Shown: piece after piece, positions 1 to 11,887 of the stretch
Position numbering within the stretch: the first letter of the stretch is position 1
Layout: every line of letters starts with the position of its first letter
From: Schistosoma haematobium
Taxonomy: Eukaryota; Platyhelminthes; Trematoda; Strigeidida; Schistosomatidae
Length of the DNA stretch: 64,000 nucleotides
Assembly (NCBI RefSeq): GCF_000699445.3
Contig: NC_067201.1
Location: forward strand, 12,641,501-12,705,500
Direction: 5' to 3'
Program-made: the position numbers and the translations under genes
The notes under the pieces: generated by a model
Told to the model about the DNA's origin: nothing
The model's database searches: none
Seen by the model: the letters and a program-made list of their open reading frames with translations, nothing else

Positions 1-1010
1 ACTCCAAAGTCGGAATGGACAACACCGGATATGAGGATATCATGGGACGACATGGACTAGGAGAGAGAAACTAGAATGAGTTGAGATTCGCATTCAACAA
101 GTTGGTTATAGGCGGCACAATATTCTCACACAAACACATACACAAAGCTACACGGGTTTCACTGGACCAGACTGATCATATTTGTATAGGTAAACAATTC
201 ACAAGGTCAATGGTAGACGTGAGAACCAGGAGAGGTGCTGACATAGTTTCTGATCACCAACAACTGGTTGTGGCCAAGATAAAACTGAAACTAAAGAAGC
301 GTTGGATAACTGGACAAACAGGATTACAAGGGTTCAATACAGCCTTCATTCGTCATACTAACAAACTCAACGAATTCAAGATAGCTCTGAGCAACGGGTT
401 CCAAGCCTTACAGGATCTACTCAGTAAGGGGAAACTACTATGGAGGACAACTGGAAAGGTATGAAAGAAGCACTAACTTCAATATGTCAGGAGGTTCTGG
501 GCCTCAAGAAGCATCGTCATAAGAAAGGATCTTAATCGAAGCCACGAACGAGATTCGAGAAAAGGAGAACAAGAAGACAGCAATTAACAACAGCCGAACA
601 AGAGCAGAGAAAGTCGAGGCACAAGCTGAATTGACAGGAAAATACAGTAAACCAGAGAGACCGGTCAAGGAGAAAGAAGGCAAGCTAATCAATGAAATTC
701 AATGACAGAAAAACACATAAGTGGAACAATTTGAGAAACTCCATTGAATCCACCGGTTATCGAAGCAGCACACATAGATTTCCCTATAGATGTCACTCCA
801 CTAACGATCGAAGTCAGGATGGTTATCAGACAAATCCAGTGTGAAAAAGCAGCAGGACCTGTCAATATACCAACCGAAGCTCTGAAGTCGTACACAGAAG
901 TAACTGCAAAGATACTCCATGTCACTTGCAGGAAGATTTGAGAGGGAGAAAAATTGCCAACAGACTGGGTAGACGGGTACCGCACCAAGATACCAAAGAA
1001 AAGAGTAGTT
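1..1010 (+). mobile_element. RTE-clade LINE fragment (endonuclease end, linker, start of RT)
   Basis: This is a non-coding remnant of a non-LTR retrotransposon, cut by the left window edge. Frame pieces read as the C-terminal end of an AP endonuclease (GMDNTGYEDIMGRHGLG near 12-62), then a basic linker with [17 protein letters not shown] (217-265), then the start of the reverse transcriptase with IRQIQCEKAAGPVNIPTEALK (826-886). Several frameshifts and stops break it. The other copies in the window (39452-42240, 2659-3443) allow the assignment. It ends where a SINE-1 copy begins at about 1012. It resembles the RTE elements SR2/SR3/Perere-3 of schistosomes; the exact subfamily is not determined. 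Confidence 0.85.
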
Positions 1011-1011
1011 T

Positions 1012-1336
1012 AACCCAATCACCCAAGCCAATGGCTATCAAGAATCAGTAGGTAAGTGGATAATGTGATAGATTTTGAAGCCAATAGTACTGAATTCGAG
1101 TCCCAGAATGAAAAATAACTCTGGTATGCATGTACATACAGCTGAAGAATCACAAATAAAACAAAAAACGCACGTCCTGTATTTCACTGCTAGCCACTAT
1201 CCATCTTTGCTTATAACGCTTGTGAATTAAGACAATATCGAGGCAGTTCTCACAGGATGCACATATGCCAATAAAAGACTGATCGATTGCAGTCCTAAAC
1301 ATCACTGGGAAGATACAAGAAAACAATACCAAGTGT
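1012..1336 (+). repeat. SINE-1 (Sm-alpha-like) copy, decayed hammerhead
   Basis: tRNA-related head with a box-A-like stretch (about 1048-1065) and a box-B-like GAATTCGAGTCCCAG (about 1091-1105), followed by the hammerhead region (about 1130-1180) and the 3' part ending CAATACCAAGTG. The CTGAnGA core is present as CTGAAGA, but GAAA has become AAAA and stem II is weak, so activity is unlikely. Confidence 0.8.
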
Positions 1337-1339
1337 AAA

Positions 1340-2640
1340 ATATCATAGGTAGTTTTTTTGATTTTATGATAATAAATCATTTCAACTTACTACAGAATAA
1401 CATACTTCACTTTGTCATGTAAATTATGTGAGAAAACCGAAGTAAATGTAATAGGTTTCGAACCTTGAAATGAATTCTTTCTCGTAAATGAATACTTTTT
1501 GAGTGGTGAGTCAATCTTATTAGTAAATGAGATAAACCAGTCTGAAGTTTAAATACGATTACACAATGGGAGTAATTTCATAAAAAAAAGTCATCTTGAT
1601 TTAATTCTATAAACTAGAATAAATCAGATTACAACAAAACACTATGATCATTAAACTCATTTGAATCCTTCTATCTAATTGTAATAAACCAGTATAATAT
1701 CCAGATTATTCACTAAAGTAGGAAGAAATTAAACTCATCTGTTTGTCATTGAGTAGTCAAACATGTGAATTAGTAACTTTATAGTCTTTATTTTAAAATA
1801 ATTTAGTGACTTATATAATTTCTATACAAAACGTTCTATCCTCATTATAAATGTTGGAAACGTTACGATTAGAAACAAATCTAATACTCGTTAAACTAAT
1901 GGCGACAATTTTAACTTATCGACTTGATAGATAACTGTTTGGTATTTAACATTATGAATACTAAATTCCAATCCTGATGAAAGCAACAATCCTGACTGAG
2001 ATAAAATTACTTCAAACTGACAAGTTTCATATATGATGGTTCAACTTTCAGTCACGTTCATAAAGATAACATGAAAATTACAGAAAATAATCATCCAGAT
2101 AGAAACAGACATAGTGGTTTAAAATTAAGTAAATTCTTTGCTAAAATGAAAGAAATCTAATCGAAGCGCAGATCAAACCATGAAGTCACCCAATATTGTA
2201 TTATATTATGTTGGTAGGTATGTAATAGACGATAACACAAGTGGAGACAACAGATTTATTGTTTAATACGAAATTACAGAATCTCTTGGTGAAATATGAG
2301 AACCATACACAGAATAATTCATTTGTAAATTTTCATCATTTATCCTTCACATTCTCTATGATTCTTTCAGTTCACAATTTCTTTCTATTCGTATTTCTAA
2401 TCTCTTTAACTCGACTTTCTTAGCTTTCTGCCGCCACATTTTCTACTTCCTATTAAGGTTATATACTACTTATGTTGAAAGATATAAGTAGGGATTATTG
2501 TATTTAAACGTTGGAAATGATAGATAACATAGATCGAAATCGTCACAGATTCATTCAATCTTTGTTTTCACTTACATATTCAGCTTTAACATCATTTGGT
2601 ACTCTACTCTATAAATTTATTCTTTGTTCTCAATTTATAT
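1340..2640. other. AT-rich stretch without recognised gene
   Basis: I see no exon or RNA gene here. The only hint of a repeat is 2420-2490, where a TTATATACTACTTATG motif followed by ATATAAGTA recurs at 38825-38855 and, inverted, at 44690-44720. Coding-like frames here have no recognisable protein similarity. Confidence 0.5.
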
Positions 2641-2658
2641 TGTTTATGTCTACAATGG

Positions 2659-3443
2659 CCCTCCTATTGCATACACACGAACAAATGCAGATAAAGACAG
2701 CCAGTGTAGCCGCAGTCTCTGCATCAGTAGGCCTCAGCATACACAAGGGGAAAACCAAGGTCCTCAAATTCAAAACGAAGAACAGCAATCCAATCACTCT
2801 TGATGGCGAAACTCTGGAAAATGTAGAATCCTTCACATAACTGGGAAGCATCATCGATGAACAAGGAGGTTCAGATGCAGACATAAAGGCGAGGATTGGC
2901 AAAGCAAGGGCCGCATTCCTGCTATTGAAGAACATATGGAACTCAAAACAACTGTCAACCAATACCAAAGTGAGAATCTTCAATACGAACGTCAAGGCAG
3001 TTCTACTGTATGGAGCTGAAACTTGGAGAACTACAACAATCACCATCAAGAAGGTACAAGTATTTATAAGTAGTTGTCTACACAAGATGCTCAACATCCA
3101 TTGACCGGATACCATCAGCAACGGCCTTCTATGGGAGAGAACAAACCAGCTTCCAGCGGAAGAAGAAATTAGGAAAAGACGATGGAAATGGATAGGACAT
3201 ACATTACGTAAATCGTCAAACTGCATCACGAGGCAAGCCCTGACTTGGAATCCTGAAGGGAAGCGTAAAAGAGAAAGGTCAAAGAACACATTACGTCGGG
3301 AAATAGAAGCAGATATGAAAAGGATCAATAGGAACTGGAAAGAGCTGGAAAGGATTGCTTCGGACAGGGTTGGATGGAGAATGCTGGTGATCGGCCTATG
3401 CTTCTTCACGAGGAGTAACAGGCGTAAGTAAAGTAAAAAAGTA
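2659..3443 (+). mobile_element. 5'-truncated RTE LINE with 13-bp target duplication
   Basis: This copy keeps only the C-terminal part of the RT polyprotein and the 3' end. Frame pieces read HTHEQMQIKTASVAAVSAS, then NPITLDGETLENVESFT, then a stop and frameshift, [40 protein letters not shown] and [10 protein letters not shown]. The 3' end GGCGTAAGTAAAGTAA is typical of the family here. The 13 bases ATGTCTACAATGG occur at 2646-2658 and again at 3444-3456, marking the insertion. It lies about 300 bp upstream of the phosphatase exon at 3758, in an intron of that gene. Confidence 0.92.
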
Positions 3444-3757
3444 ATGTCTACAATGGATACTGTTAACACTACTACTAATCTATGATTTATTTTAATAATT
3501 TCATCTCACTGTAAGGATCTGTTATGGTAAATTGAATTGACATATATTATATGTGTATGTACCAGGTTTAACATTGTTTATTTCTGATTGATTAACCAAA
3601 ATCTATTATACTAGCAACTAATATTCTTCAGTATATTTTAATGATAGATTATGTGCCATGAGAAAACAAAACACACATACACATCGAATCGTAATCGAAA
3701 AATAAACATATTTTATAGTATTCAATTAGTTTATATTGTTTTAATATATTTATACAG

Positions 3758-4038
3758 GAGAAATGTTTTACATATTGGCCAGAAGACAAACCATCACGTT
3801 ATCAATTTTTTGTAGTTGATTTAACAGTTCAATATACAATGTCTAGTCATATATTACGTGAATTCAAAGTGACTGATGCACGTGATGGTGAATCACGTAC
3901 AATAAGACAATTACAATATATACGTTGGAATGAACAAGGATTACCACAAACTGGTGAAAGTCTAATTGATTTAATTGGGCATGTGCATAAAATTAAAGAA
4001 CAATATCATTATGATGGACCAATTACTGTTCATTGCAG
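3758..4038 (+). CDS. RPTP penultimate coding exon
   Basis: Acceptor TTTATACAG ends at 3757, and the donor GTAAATAA starts at 4039. The exon is 281 nt, starts in phase 0 (GAG, Glu) and ends with two bases (AG) of the Ser codon that follows the signature Cys. It covers the region from the KCxxYWP motif through the WPD-like loop (RWNEQG) to the catalytic-type His-Cys. The nearest start-like ATG at 3839 is internal and not a real start. Confidence 0.92.
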
Positions 4039-5909
4039 GTAAATAAAATAATTATTAGTATAGGGTTATGAAGATTGTTGGGTTTAGATTGATATTATGA
4101 ATGAATCAATATTGAATCACCATTGAAAACTTGGAAGTACTGGACAGCCGTTTTGTTCTAGTATGCGCCGCGTAATATCATGGATTGGTTGAAGTTAAAC
4201 GTTAACACCAGTGGATGCCGGCTCAGTAGTCTAAAGGTTAAGCGTTCGTTCGCACGCCGTGCAATGCGTCCAGGTACTCATTGGTGGTTCCACATTGATC
4301 CACACATGATATCATTCCAAAATAGCTACTATTATTATTCATAGTTTACATCAGTTCATTCAATGAATTATTCTCAGGATTTTGTCTAGCCTTCTACATT
4401 AATCAATAATCTACTGTTCAGTAAACTGTCAGAAAAACATCTGTCTCATACTCTTCTCATTTACATCATTTAATATAAAAGTTCCAATTATTTTTGGTTT
4501 TTCTTATCAGTAACAGTTGTAATCCAGTCATTTACTTAACATATTATGTTATGAATTAATTAGTTGTATATCAATAATTTGGATCTATAGACTGTATGTT
4601 CTACCATTTTAAACTCATATTGAGCTTAGCTCTGTCGAATAAAAAGTTCTGCAAACGTTGACCATTCACCACTTAGTACCAGATTAAATTTTGTCAGCTC
4701 CGTATTGACAACCGAATATCTAATGTGGACATTCATGTTAGGAATTCAGAAACAAATATTCCTCATCGTGGGATACTTTGTACATTTATGGTAATTTGAA
4801 TCCACTTTACTCATCACCCTGACTAGAGGTATTACAAATAAGCTATTCAAACCCAATTCATAGGTACCACTCTCAATAATGACGCCCCGGTGAGTACAGA
4901 TTCGTATTTTTGAGATAGTGTTTGTATCCTTGAGAATGTATAAATACCTTGATGATTAAGAAATTTCGATTCAAGTTTCACTCCAAATTTCCCTTATTGA
5001 TACAGCACGAAACACTTAACATTCAAATTTCGAAAGAATTTCATCGACTTAGGAGATAAAAAGTCATGATACTAACTGACAGATAATAACTATTCAGTTG
5101 GTCAATTCGTCGAACGCTTCACTTCCATCTGGTTTGTGCTGATGATGTCCTTCAAAGGAATGATGAAAGCTCCACGACCAATTCATCCAGCTCAGAGAAC
5201 AAAACCCCATCAAAAAGTTAATCAGATATTATCAATACAGAGACTCAACTCCCAAACCATATTCGTATGGTTAGATTCAATTTATATGAATGTCAAAGGG
5301 AGTCAAAATAAGCAGTAGAAATGATGTTGATGAGAAAGGCTAAGCATTGAGAATATGGCTAGAAAAGACAGAACAAGAAGGTATGCATATAGGAATACTG
5401 ATTTCAAGATCTAGATGAAGGTAAGGAGAGAACAATTCTACACCATATTAATTAATGTCTTTGAGCAAAGATCACGGTTATCTAACGGACCACAGACATG
5501 ACAGATTTACAAAATCATTTCTACTTCACTTTTTTTGTTTTGTTTTTACAGTTCTGGAGCTGGTCGAACAGGTTTATTTATAACAATGTGTAATGTATTA
5601 GAAAGATTACGTCAAGAATCAGTTGTTGATATGTATCAAACAGTAAAATTATTAAGACAACAACGTGTTTGGATGGTTCAAACTGAAGAACAATATCGTT
5701 TTTGTTATATAACAACATTAGATTATTTAAATTCATTTGATTTATGCACACAACCACAATTATTAATTCAAACAACAACAAATAATTTACCATTGAATAA
5801 TTCACCAAATCTTAAATTAAAACTGAAATCTTCACAATTCAATGATAAAACTGTTGTATTTGAATTAGATAAAAATTATGAATTGAATGATGATAATTTA
5901 GTTAAATAA
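3758..5909 (+). CDS. LAR-type receptor protein tyrosine phosphatase, C-terminal end (2 exons)
   Basis: Join of 3758-4038 and 5552-5909. The encoded 212 residues are the second half of a tyrosine-phosphatase domain plus a short tail. The segment [20 protein letters not shown], then [20 protein letters not shown], then [20 protein letters not shown] and [20 protein letters not shown] follows the membrane-distal D2 domain of LAR/PTP-delta/sigma closely. The WPD-loop position reads WNEQG, which is D2-like (usual D2 form is WPEQG). The signature reads [10 protein letters not shown] with catalytic-type Cys and Arg present. D2 domains usually have weak or no activity and act in regulation and binding; that role is inference. 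Earlier exons (ectodomain, membrane span, D1, start of D2) are not seen and should lie left of the window. Confidence 0.93.
4039..5551 (+). other. RPTP intron (1513 bp) with SINE-2 fragments
   Basis: GT at 4039-4040 and a T-rich acceptor ending TTTTTACAG at 5551. A composite SINE-2 fragment lies at 4100-4290. The remainder, including a 60-codon open frame at 5136-5318, shows no recognisable coding signal. Confidence 0.85.
4100..4290. repeat. SINE-2 fragments, antisense then sense
   Basis: 4100-4160 is antisense SINE-2 (CACCATTGAAAACTTGGAAG then a GGACAGCCGTTTTGTTCTA hammerhead remnant). 4176-4290 is sense 5' region and tRNA head (GGATGCCGGCTCAGTAGTCT, then AAAGGTTAAGCGTTCG). The two parts meet head to head, as in other dimers in this window. 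Confidence 0.75.
5552..5909 (+). CDS. RPTP last coding exon
   Basis: Begins with T completing the Ser codon (AG|T), then [20 protein letters not shown], then EESVVDM-like and [20 protein letters not shown], which is the QTExQYxFCY helix of PTP domains. The fold ends near NSFDL. The remaining approximately 50 residues are a polar tail rich in Asn, Gln and Leu with no known motif. The stop is TAA at 5907-5909. An AATAAA overlaps the stop, but no polyadenylation site can be assigned. Confidence 0.93.
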
Positions 5910-6910
5910 AACAAGAAACGAATACTATAAAACGTTCAATGTTCAATGGACCCATTTTTCTTGAATATAAGTGTTACATCTCTATACATGTACATTTACA
6001 GTTTATAAGTATCATTCATATTTTATCACTAGTAGGCAACTTGTTTGAATATCTGAGTTATATGTTCCTACCATTTGAATATTTCAACAAATTATCTGTC
6101 TTTTGTTTGTTTCATTATGTCAATCAATTGAATAACCTATTTATGTACATTTGGTGAAAAGGAAAGAGCACAATCAGAGACATTATTCAGATGTCAATTC
6201 CTCAATTGATAACATCTAATTAGTGATCAATCAATATTCATCGTCGGTATCGATCACGAATTAAGAAAATGAAACTTATTGAAATAGTTTGTGTTGAGAA
6301 CTCGTTATTGTACCAAAAAAATATAATACTGAATAAGGCCATTAATAATCATAATAATATTGTGTTACAATTATGTAATGACAACAAAACATTGTAAAAA
6401 TTTGTTCATATCGATCAATTTAAAGAAGAAACAAACTTCTAATGATCAATGATTGATAAATCATTGACTAAGTATACTAATATAAACACAGTTCAAAAAA
6501 CAAAAATTGAGTTCATTTATTTTGTTCAATTGAATATAATGGATTTTTAGAGATTGACTAGTATTAAATACTATTGAAATTTGATTGCCAAAGGAATTCT
6601 TATTGAAAATTAGTAAATATTTATGTGAACTTGATACATTGTAATGACATAATATTCATTGTGTTCTTGTGTATATATATGTATATGCATTCATTAGTAA
6701 GTTGGTTGAAACTAAGCTCATATGATGGATTGATCTTCTTCGAGTTTAATCTAATTCAATTGTTTTGATTACATAAACTTTTTAGAATGTTAAAATTAGT
6801 ACGAGTGATATTATGATAACTAACACTAGAGGAGGCTTTTGAAGATCATTGAGTGAAAACGAAATCATAAAATGACTAAACTAAGAAATCTCTTGAAAAT
6901 TATGCATGAA
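5910..6910. other. AT-rich 3' flank of the RPTP gene
   Basis: Probably 3' UTR and intergenic DNA. No exon, RNA or recognisable repeat was found. The frame at 5939-6157 is hydrophobic AT-rich translation with no similarity that I recognise. Confidence 0.5.
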
Positions 6911-6914
6911 CATC

Positions 6915-7345
6915 TTCAAGACTGCGCATCTATTACTGTATCACGTAATGAATCCAATATCCTCGGTCCCTCGACGAGCGCTTAATCTCTAGACAACCTA
7001 ACCTGTGTCCGATGGTTTTCATGTTTAACTTTAGTCAATACACAAAAGTACACAACCAATCCTCATTGACTTCTATGAGTAGCTGACTAGAATCCGATAT
7101 GGTTGAACTTCACTATCCATAAACTCTAAGTAGAACTTCTGTAATTACCTCTGAAAATCAGTGAGTAAAGAATAATTATCAGAATGGAGAGTTTAGGGTG
7201 ATGGGTAAAAATTATTGAAGGCAATCGAAGATTGGTGTGTGATATTGCAGGCTGATTCCAGTTAACATGATCCTGGCTTAGTAATCTAGAGCTCGAGCGT
7301 TCGCAGGAGAACCAGGGGTACTGGGTTCGATAGTCATTGGAGTAA
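6915..7345. repeat. Heavily decayed SINE-2, antisense then sense
   Basis: 6915-7130 retains an antisense tRNA head (GCGCTTAATCTCTAGACAAC near 6979) and the antisense 5' region. 7256-7345 retains a sense head (CCTGGCTTAGTAATCTAGAG, then a box B-like TGGGTTCGATAG). The divergence is high, so edges are uncertain. Confidence 0.55.
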
Positions 7346-7977
7346 TGGATGCTCTTTGTTGTGTCGTCATGAACAGCGCAGAACCAGGAACATGTACGTA
7401 CCAGCAAAGTAAGATGAAATTATCTGGATAAATGCTAGAGTAGTGGGTGTAGTACCAGTAGTAACTGAATAACATTAGGTAAAGAAAATATGATTCGACA
7501 AAAGAATGAATTCGCGAGATAAAATTATCAAAGAATGTTATGACTGAAGACTAAATGCGTCTTCATCATGACTGTTTCTTTACAATGTCATTCAACATCT
7601 ACAACTATTGATCACGGCAATCGCTCTGATTAAATGAGATAGTCTACACATACACCGACGTGGCTCAATCCAACGATCATCAATTTCACAAAATGATGCC
7701 ACGTTTTTGTTTGCTAACCCACAATTCGCTTTTAAATTTCGTAACAGAGTGTCAAATTAGGCGATGGTTGAGCACCTGTGATACATGTTTTAACCAATTC
7801 AGTCAATCAAGAATCAATACCTTATCAGCTGATTAGTATTGTGTACCTGCTATGCTTAGTCTAACTTCAGCTTTGATCAATCAGTACTTCAAACATACTC
7901 AGATAATGCTTTGAAGACTCCTATGATCGGATTCTTTTACAACCACCAAATTTCCTCTGTTTACCTGGTAACGTATT

Positions 7978-8082
7978 AAAAATAAGAAAGGATTGTGCAG
8001 GACAGAGTTGGATGGAGAATGTTGGTGGATTGCCTATGCTCCTCCATGAGGGGTAACAGGCGTAATTTAGTAAATAAGTACT
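7978..8082 (+). mobile_element. RTE LINE 3'-end fragment
   Basis: About 105 bp with the last codons of the RTE ORF (RVGWRMLV at about 7998) and the 3' end GGGGTAACAGGCGTAATTTA followed by GTAAATAAGTA. Strong 5' truncation is common for this family here. Confidence 0.85.
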
Positions 8083-8660
8083 TGGAAGATCTTATACAAA
8101 GTATTTAAAATAAGAGGATCTTATGTGGATTTTTTTGAAATAACTTCAGTGATATGAAAACATTAATTGTACGATATCCTTTTGTAATTCAAGACAAACC
8201 TTATCATGAGTTAACACTAACTGGATAAAAATAGAAAGCTAAGTAGATTTAAAAACTGTTTCCTTCCTGTCAAAAGCGCTTCAGATTTACACTTTTATAG
8301 TTATACTTTACACTGCTTAGCAGTTAAAAGCCACATATCCTAATCTTTGTTTATTATCCTTTATAAAACCTTTAATATTCATTATTGTATTTCGCCTCTG
8401 ACAGAAAATTACAGATATTAAGTGGCTGGAGACAAATGGTAAGACTCACTGGAACTAAGTTTCGTGTTTAGTTGGCACTTAATAGCAAGTTAAACCTAAA
8501 TGAACTGATGCTCCCAGAATTATTTGGAAAAAATTTAGCAAATTGCTAACTGATCCATGGCCCTCGAACAAAGCTACATGTTGGACAAAAATCGTACTAT
8601 ATAATCACTCAACAACTAATTATTGTAACTCACAGAAATTGTTTAAAAAAATTATTCATT
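8083..8660. other. AT-rich stretch, nothing recognised
   Basis: No exon-like frame, RNA or repeat stands out between the LINE fragment and the next SINE-1 copy. Confidence 0.4.
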
Positions 8661-8664
8661 GAGA

Positions 8665-8835
8665 TATACGTACATTCAGCTGATAAGTCTTAGGATGAAG
8701 CGAGCGTCTTAGATTCCATTACTAATCACTCGTCCAATTTAATAAAAACTAGTAACTAAATTGTACTATGGAGAAAGTCCTCTCAGGATGCATATAAGTC
8801 AAACGAGACTGGTCGATCATAGTCCTCAATTATCA
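8665..8835 (+). repeat. SINE-1 fragment, decayed
   Basis: Recognised from CATTCAGCTGATAAGTCTTAG (8675-8695 region), the GCGAGCGTCTTAGATTCCAT cleavage-side half, and the downstream GACTGGTCGATCATAGTCCT. The hammerhead core is CTGATAA rather than CTGAnGA, and GAAA is lost. Confidence 0.65.
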
Positions 8836-9169
8836 ACAACAACAACAAAAAATAGAAACTCTTGAAAACAAAGTTTTTACATGATACACACGGTATTGAC
8901 TATCTGATCTCAGGAACTTAATAGATAACGTATGTTAGCTTTTGAAAGGAAAGATACTGAGTTCTAACTTTGATATGAACATCAACCCACCGGAATACAG
9001 AGATATCAAGATGATGATTCATAAATACGATAAAGTGCTGACCTTGAGTCCCACTATTCATTTATCGATCTACAGATATCTGTTTCATTTCAAATTAAAA
9101 CGATGTATAGTTCATCATTATATTCCACTCGACAAACAATGTTTTTTCTTGTTTTAATTAAATATAATA

Positions 9170-9706
9170 ATTACTTACGCCTGTTACTCTCAATGGAGCA
9201 TAGGCCACCGACCAGCATTCTCCAACCCATTCTGTCCTGGGCCTTCCTTTCCAGTTCTATCTAATTTTTGTTCATTTTTCTCATTTCTATCTCCATTTCC
9301 CGGCGTAATGTGTTCTTTGGTCTTCCTCTCCCCCTTTGACCTTGAGGATTCCAAGTGAGAGTTTGCCTTGCTACGTAGTTAAGTGCTTTCCCCAATGTAT
9401 GTCCTATCCACTTCCAGCGCTTCTTCTTGATTTTTTTCTTCCGCTGAGATCTGGTTTGTTCTCTGCCATAATAGATTGTTGCTAATAGTGTCTGGCCAAC
9501 GGATCTGAAGTATTTTGCTTAGACAGCTGTTAATAAACACTTGTATCTTCTGGTTGATGGCTTTCGTACTCCTCCAGGTTTCCACCCCATACAGTAGAAC
9601 TGTTTTGATATTTGTATTGAAAATTCTGATCTTGGTGTTGGTGCACAGACAATTGTTTTGAGTTCCAGTTGTTCTTCAGTTGTAAATATGTTGCTCTTGC
9701 TTTGCC
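9170..9706 (-). mobile_element. 5'-truncated RTE LINE, antisense
   Basis: The minus strand encodes the RTE C-terminal end in broken frames (KVQVFINSCLSKILQIRWPD, TISNNLLWQRTNQISAEE, KTLRREMEIR). The 3' end is the left edge, TTACTTACGCCTGTTACTC. The AT-rich decamer AAATATAATA occurs at 9160-9169 and 9707-9716 and is a plausible target duplication. Confidence 0.88.
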
Positions 9707-9719
9707 AAATATAATACAT

Positions 9720-10274
9720 TAATATAATAAATGAGATTTATTTGTTCATTCATTGTTTAACATTTAACACTTATTATTTATCAATAAACAATCAAAATAA
9801 ATTCCAGAGGTCAATAATTGGAAATCATATGCTCATAGATATATAGATACATATTTATCAATTCATACCTACTGACAGTTTCAAGGGATACATATACTAC
9901 TTTAGTAGTTAAAATGGAATATGAATCATTCTTACTTTATTTTTTCTTTTTTTTGAACTAAACATATTTACATATTATTAACATAGAATGAATTAATCAG
10001 AGTTCTAATTGACGTCACATTCAAAGGGATATATGATTAGTGATGATTTATATACATTAAAATAATATATTTATTTTATTAGTCTTTATCCCGGTTTTCT
10101 TTTCCTTTTCTTTTTTTCCCTTTTTTCTCTCTTTCACTCTATCAACCATGAAGAATACAAGAAAAAAACCACAAGAAGAATTCATCAAGTCAAAGAAGGA
10201 TACAATAGTTTTTAAGAAGAAAAGAAAACGAGTAAAGAAAAGTAAATTATTCATCGAATTCTATCTTTTATGAC

Positions 10275-10338
<64 letters not shown>

Positions 10339-10580
10339 AAGCTGAGTCACACACAAATTTGATTGGTTATGAATGAAGTAACTTTATTCACTTACTTTTT
10401 GTACATGTTCAAATAGTATTTAAGATATTATTTAAAGTGTTTTAATTTATTGAAATAAAGTTAACAAATGCACCATCAAATTCATGTAAGTATACATTAC
10501 AATTTGAATGTAACAGAATAAGTATTCGAAACTATGATAGCTTGTTTTATTCTTGTCTAGGATTTATGATCAATTCATAA
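9720..10580. other. AT-rich DNA with a GAT microsatellite
   Basis: No gene seen. It contains purine/pyrimidine-rich runs (10080-10150) and the trinucleotide array at 10275-10335. Confidence 0.5.
10275..10335. repeat. (GAT)n microsatellite, about 20 units
   Basis: Uninterrupted GAT/ATG trinucleotide array following TTTTATGAC and ending at TGGAGAAGC. It is likely to be length-polymorphic. Confidence 0.97.
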
Positions 10581-10593
10581 TGACTGATATTAT

Positions 10594-11160
10594 TATTATT
10601 ATCAGAAGGAATTTTTGTAGATATTATAGTAATTTATAATAGTTAAGATCATGAATTAATTGAAGCTAGACCACCATACAAAACTTGGAAGCATTGGACG
10701 GCCGTTTCGTCCTATTGTGCGACGCCACGGTAACGCGCACCTACGATCCCACTCCATGAGACTCGAACCCAGGACTTATCGGTCTCGCGCGCGGACGCTT
10801 AACCTCTAGACCACTGATCCGGCTGGCATCCAACGGTGTCAATGTCTAATCTCAACCAATCTACGAAATTGAGCAACACATCCACCATTGTCATCAGTGA
10901 GTTACTATCTCACAACAGACCTGGTTAAACTCCATTGGTCACTGCTTCTCACTAGAACTCCAGGAAATACTTCTTGAAGCCGGTCACTAGTGAGCATATG
11001 TTGATTAATATCAGAAGGTCCTAGGTTCGAATCTCGCGATGCGGGATAATGGATTCCCACTGCTGAGGAGTCCCATAATATTACGAGACGGCCGTCCAGT
11101 GCTTCCAGGTTTTCCATGGTGGTCTGGCTTCAATTGACTCATGATCTCAACTGTTAAAAT
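10594..11160. repeat. Head-to-head SINE-2 dimer with target duplication
   Basis: The left arm is a nearly full-length antisense copy (complete 3' tail at 10594-10660, antisense box B near 10763, box A near 10795-10825, 5' region to about 10990). The right arm is sense (box B near 11021-11033, hammerhead 11060-11106, tail shortened at 11160). TGATATTAT occurs at 10585-10593 and 11161-11169. Both hammerheads are damaged: the left has lost the CTGAnGA strand and the right has GAGA for GAAA. Confidence 0.85.
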
Positions 11161-11169
11161 TGATATTAT

Positions 11170-11885
11170 CACGTTTAAATTGTATGTAGACTACAAAATA
11201 AAATAAGATAAATTGAATTCATCTCGTTCTGACACGTTTGTTCTTCTTCTTGTTTTTTTTACCAAGGATCAAACTTACTGCTTTTTTTAAGTAACGTCGT
11301 GCCACAGTGTAACCTTGGCAACTCTACTCAATTATCGATCAATCAAAACGGAAGTGATATGAATGGATAATTTAACACGGATAAGAAGAATCTTATTAGG
11401 ATGTATACAAAATGTTTTATATGAATTATAAACTTATGATGGTTCGAAATAGGATTTGAGATCAAGGTCAAGTTTATAAATTACGATAAAGGAATACTTT
11501 ATTACATACATTGGTATATATATATATATATACCATCAGGTCTTCATATCTTAATACAAATTAAAATGACTATAAATACTTTGTAGATCATGTTAAATAG
11601 ATATACATATTTAGATTATATGTTTTCTATTATTTATCCCAATAAAATACAAAATAACTTTCTAATTACCATTTGATATTACATAATTTTTGATCATGAT
11701 TTTTAGTTACAACATATAGATCAACTTGATGTGTTTTCATAGATTTTACTTAACTCTTAACTCTCAGTACAAATTCATCGTTATTGATTACTGAATACCT
11801 TGGAAAAATTCAACACATAATAGCTTAAATCTGATTGAATCGTTGATAACGTGTGAGTTCTATCGGGATAATTTGAGCTTTAAAC
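11170..11885. other. AT-rich DNA, no gene recognised
   Basis: It contains a short (TA)n run at 11515-11532. No exon, RNA or repeat family was identified. Confidence 0.45.
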
Positions 11886-11887
11886 TA

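Noticed and set aside
81..464. 127-codon open frame
   Set aside because: It is a piece of the RTE polyprotein with frameshifts on both sides, not a host gene.
2630..3469. 279-codon open frame on the minus strand
   Set aside because: Shadow of the RTE LINE coding strand on the plus side; it has no similarity of its own.
5136..5318. Possible extra RPTP exon in the intron
   Set aside because: No PTP motif, and the two flanking exons already join perfectly inside the signature motif.
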